DNA of 64,000 nt from NCBI GenBank assembly GCA_947497495.1, contig CANMGT010000001.1, forward strand, positions 992,001-1,056,000. Reading direction: 5' to 3'. A program made the position numbers and the translations under genes. Source of the stretch: an uncultured Lentibacter sp. (lineage in GTDB: Bacteria > Pseudomonadota > Alphaproteobacteria > Rhodobacterales > Rhodobacteraceae). Below are positions 63,304 to 64,000 of the stretch, piece after piece (position 1 is the first letter of the stretch; each line of letters begins with the position of its first letter). Below the pieces are notes generated by a model. The model was not told where the DNA came from. It saw only the letters and a program-made list of their open reading frames with translations, and did no database searches.

Positions 63304-63366
63304 AGTCTTAGTCCTGAAGGTTGAAATCAGGTCTTAAACGGCGCTCTCCCGCCTTTCCGTCGCATT

Positions 63367-64000
63367 CTATTTGATCGCCAGTTGCGGCGAGAGCACGTCA
63401 AGGCCAAGCGCTTCGCCGACAGCGTAATATGTCAGCTGGCCAGCGTGCACATTGAGGCCTGCAAGCAGGTGCGCGTCGTCAGCGCAGGCTTGTTTCCAGC
63501 CCTTGTCGGCCAGCGCCAGCATGAAGGGCAGCGTGGCGTTGCCAAGCGCGATCGTCGAGGTACGCGCAACTGCGCCGGGCATGTTGGCGACACAGTAGTG
63601 CATGATGCCATCAACGTCATAGATCGGGTCGGCGTGGGTGGTTGCTTTTGAGGTTTCAAAGCATCCGCCTTGGTCGATCGCGACATCAACCAGCACAGCG
63701 CCGGGCTTCATGTCAGCGAGCTGCGCGCGACTGATCAGCTTGGGAGCCGCAGCACCCGGGATCAGCACAGCACCGATGACCATGTCAGCTTGCTGGATCA
63801 GCTCGGCGGCAGCGCCCGCTGTCGAGTATTGGTTCTTGAAGTCACGGCCAAAGACATCGTCGAGATACTTGAGGCGGGGCAGCGAGCGGTCAAGCACTGT
63901 CACGTCAGCGCCCATACCAGCCGCGATTTTGGCAGCATGTGTGCCGACAACGCCGCCACCCATCACGACAACTTTCGCAGGGCCAACACCGGGCACGCCG
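63367..64000 (-). CDS. ald: Alanine dehydrogenase (5' end outside window)
   Basis: The C-terminal 210 residues of an alanine dehydrogenase: NAD motif VVVMGGGVVGTHAAKIAAGMGA, VIGAVLIPGAAAPKLIS, VDVAIDQGGCFETS and VANMPGAVARTSTIALGNATLP. It ends QLAIK. It oxidises L-alanine to pyruvate and ammonium with NAD+. The N-terminal part and promoter lie beyond the right edge. Confidence 0.95.
   Translation of the reverse strand, partial: GVPGVGPAKVVVMGGGVVGTHAAKIAAGMGADVTVLDRSLPRLKYLDDVFGRDFKNQYSTAGAAAELIQQADMVIGAVLIPGAAAPKLISRAQLADMKPGAVLVDVAIDQGGCFETSKATTHADPIYDVDGIMHYCVANMPGAVARTSTIALGNATLPFMLALADKGWKQACADDAHLLAGLNVHAGQLTYYAVGEALGLDVLSPQLAIK

Overview
This 64 kb window looks like chromosomal DNA of a marine alphaproteobacterium of the Rhodobacterales (Roseobacter group). 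The reasons are the high-GC coding bias, a malyl-CoA lyase very like the Rhodobacter Mcl1 family, a form II CO-dehydrogenase-like cox cluster, a pyrrolysine-free MttB-family methyltransferase beside a dimethylglycine-dehydrogenase-like protein, FnrL-type boxes, and DUF1127 and FYDLN-type small proteins. I saw no rRNA, CRISPR array, integrase or transposase. Gene density is high and many genes overlap by 4 nt.

Layout: (1) 0-10 kb: a partial transglutaminase-like gene, a thiamine-diphosphate enzyme and an XdhC/CoxI factor on the minus strand, divergent from moxR-coxE-coxG-coxS-coxL-coxM. CoxL has the AYRGAGR loop of form II enzymes, so true CO oxidation is doubtful. (2) 10-15.7 kb: an FAD/GcvT two-domain oxidoreductase, an MttB-family methyltransferase and a TetR regulator, probably for a methylated amine; then an SDR gene. 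(3) 15.7-20.7 kb: a manganese/zinc ABC importer (sitABCD) behind a palindromic operator, then an SDR and a methyltransferase. (4) 20.8-25.5 kb: a cobalamin riboswitch controlling btuB-btuF-btuC-btuD. (5) 25.6-33.5 kb: Lrp/LysE pair, a small periplasmic protein behind an FNR-like box, accA, a YgjP-like protease-GntR-antiporter run, an acidic FYDLN protein, tRNA-Ala, and small or conserved genes. (6) 33.6-42.3 kb: cytochrome bd assembly and oxidase genes (cydDC, cydABX), both units with FNR boxes, then a DsrE-like protein, a Tat-exported sulfide:quinone-oxidoreductase-like flavoprotein and a membrane protein. (7) 42.3-48.8 kb: an accessory-looking island (orphan gene, inverted repeats, copy of a dispersed repeat), mcl1, and a divergent D-glutamate-type set (dgcN, dgcA, D-amino-acid aminotransferase). 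(8) 48.9-56.1 kb: pyruvate kinase, rpmI-rplT, pheS-pheT with an extra coupled gene between them. (9) 56.1-64 kb: LysR regulator, methyltransferase, YtoQ, sugar-nucleotide epimerase, mscL, SH3b protein, tRNA-Met, a large exported SH3b/LRR protein, an MsrQ-like haem membrane protein and the 3' part of alanine dehydrogenase.

Functional links: B12 uptake could supply the corrinoid needed by an MttB-type methyltransferase. The FNR boxes tie cytochrome bd synthesis to low oxygen, and the sulfide-linked genes follow directly, consistent with a sulfide-tolerant quinol oxidase. The most unusual non-coding feature is a composite intergenic repeat present twice at about 250 bp (inverted relative to each other, 41 kb apart) and once as a 60 bp core.
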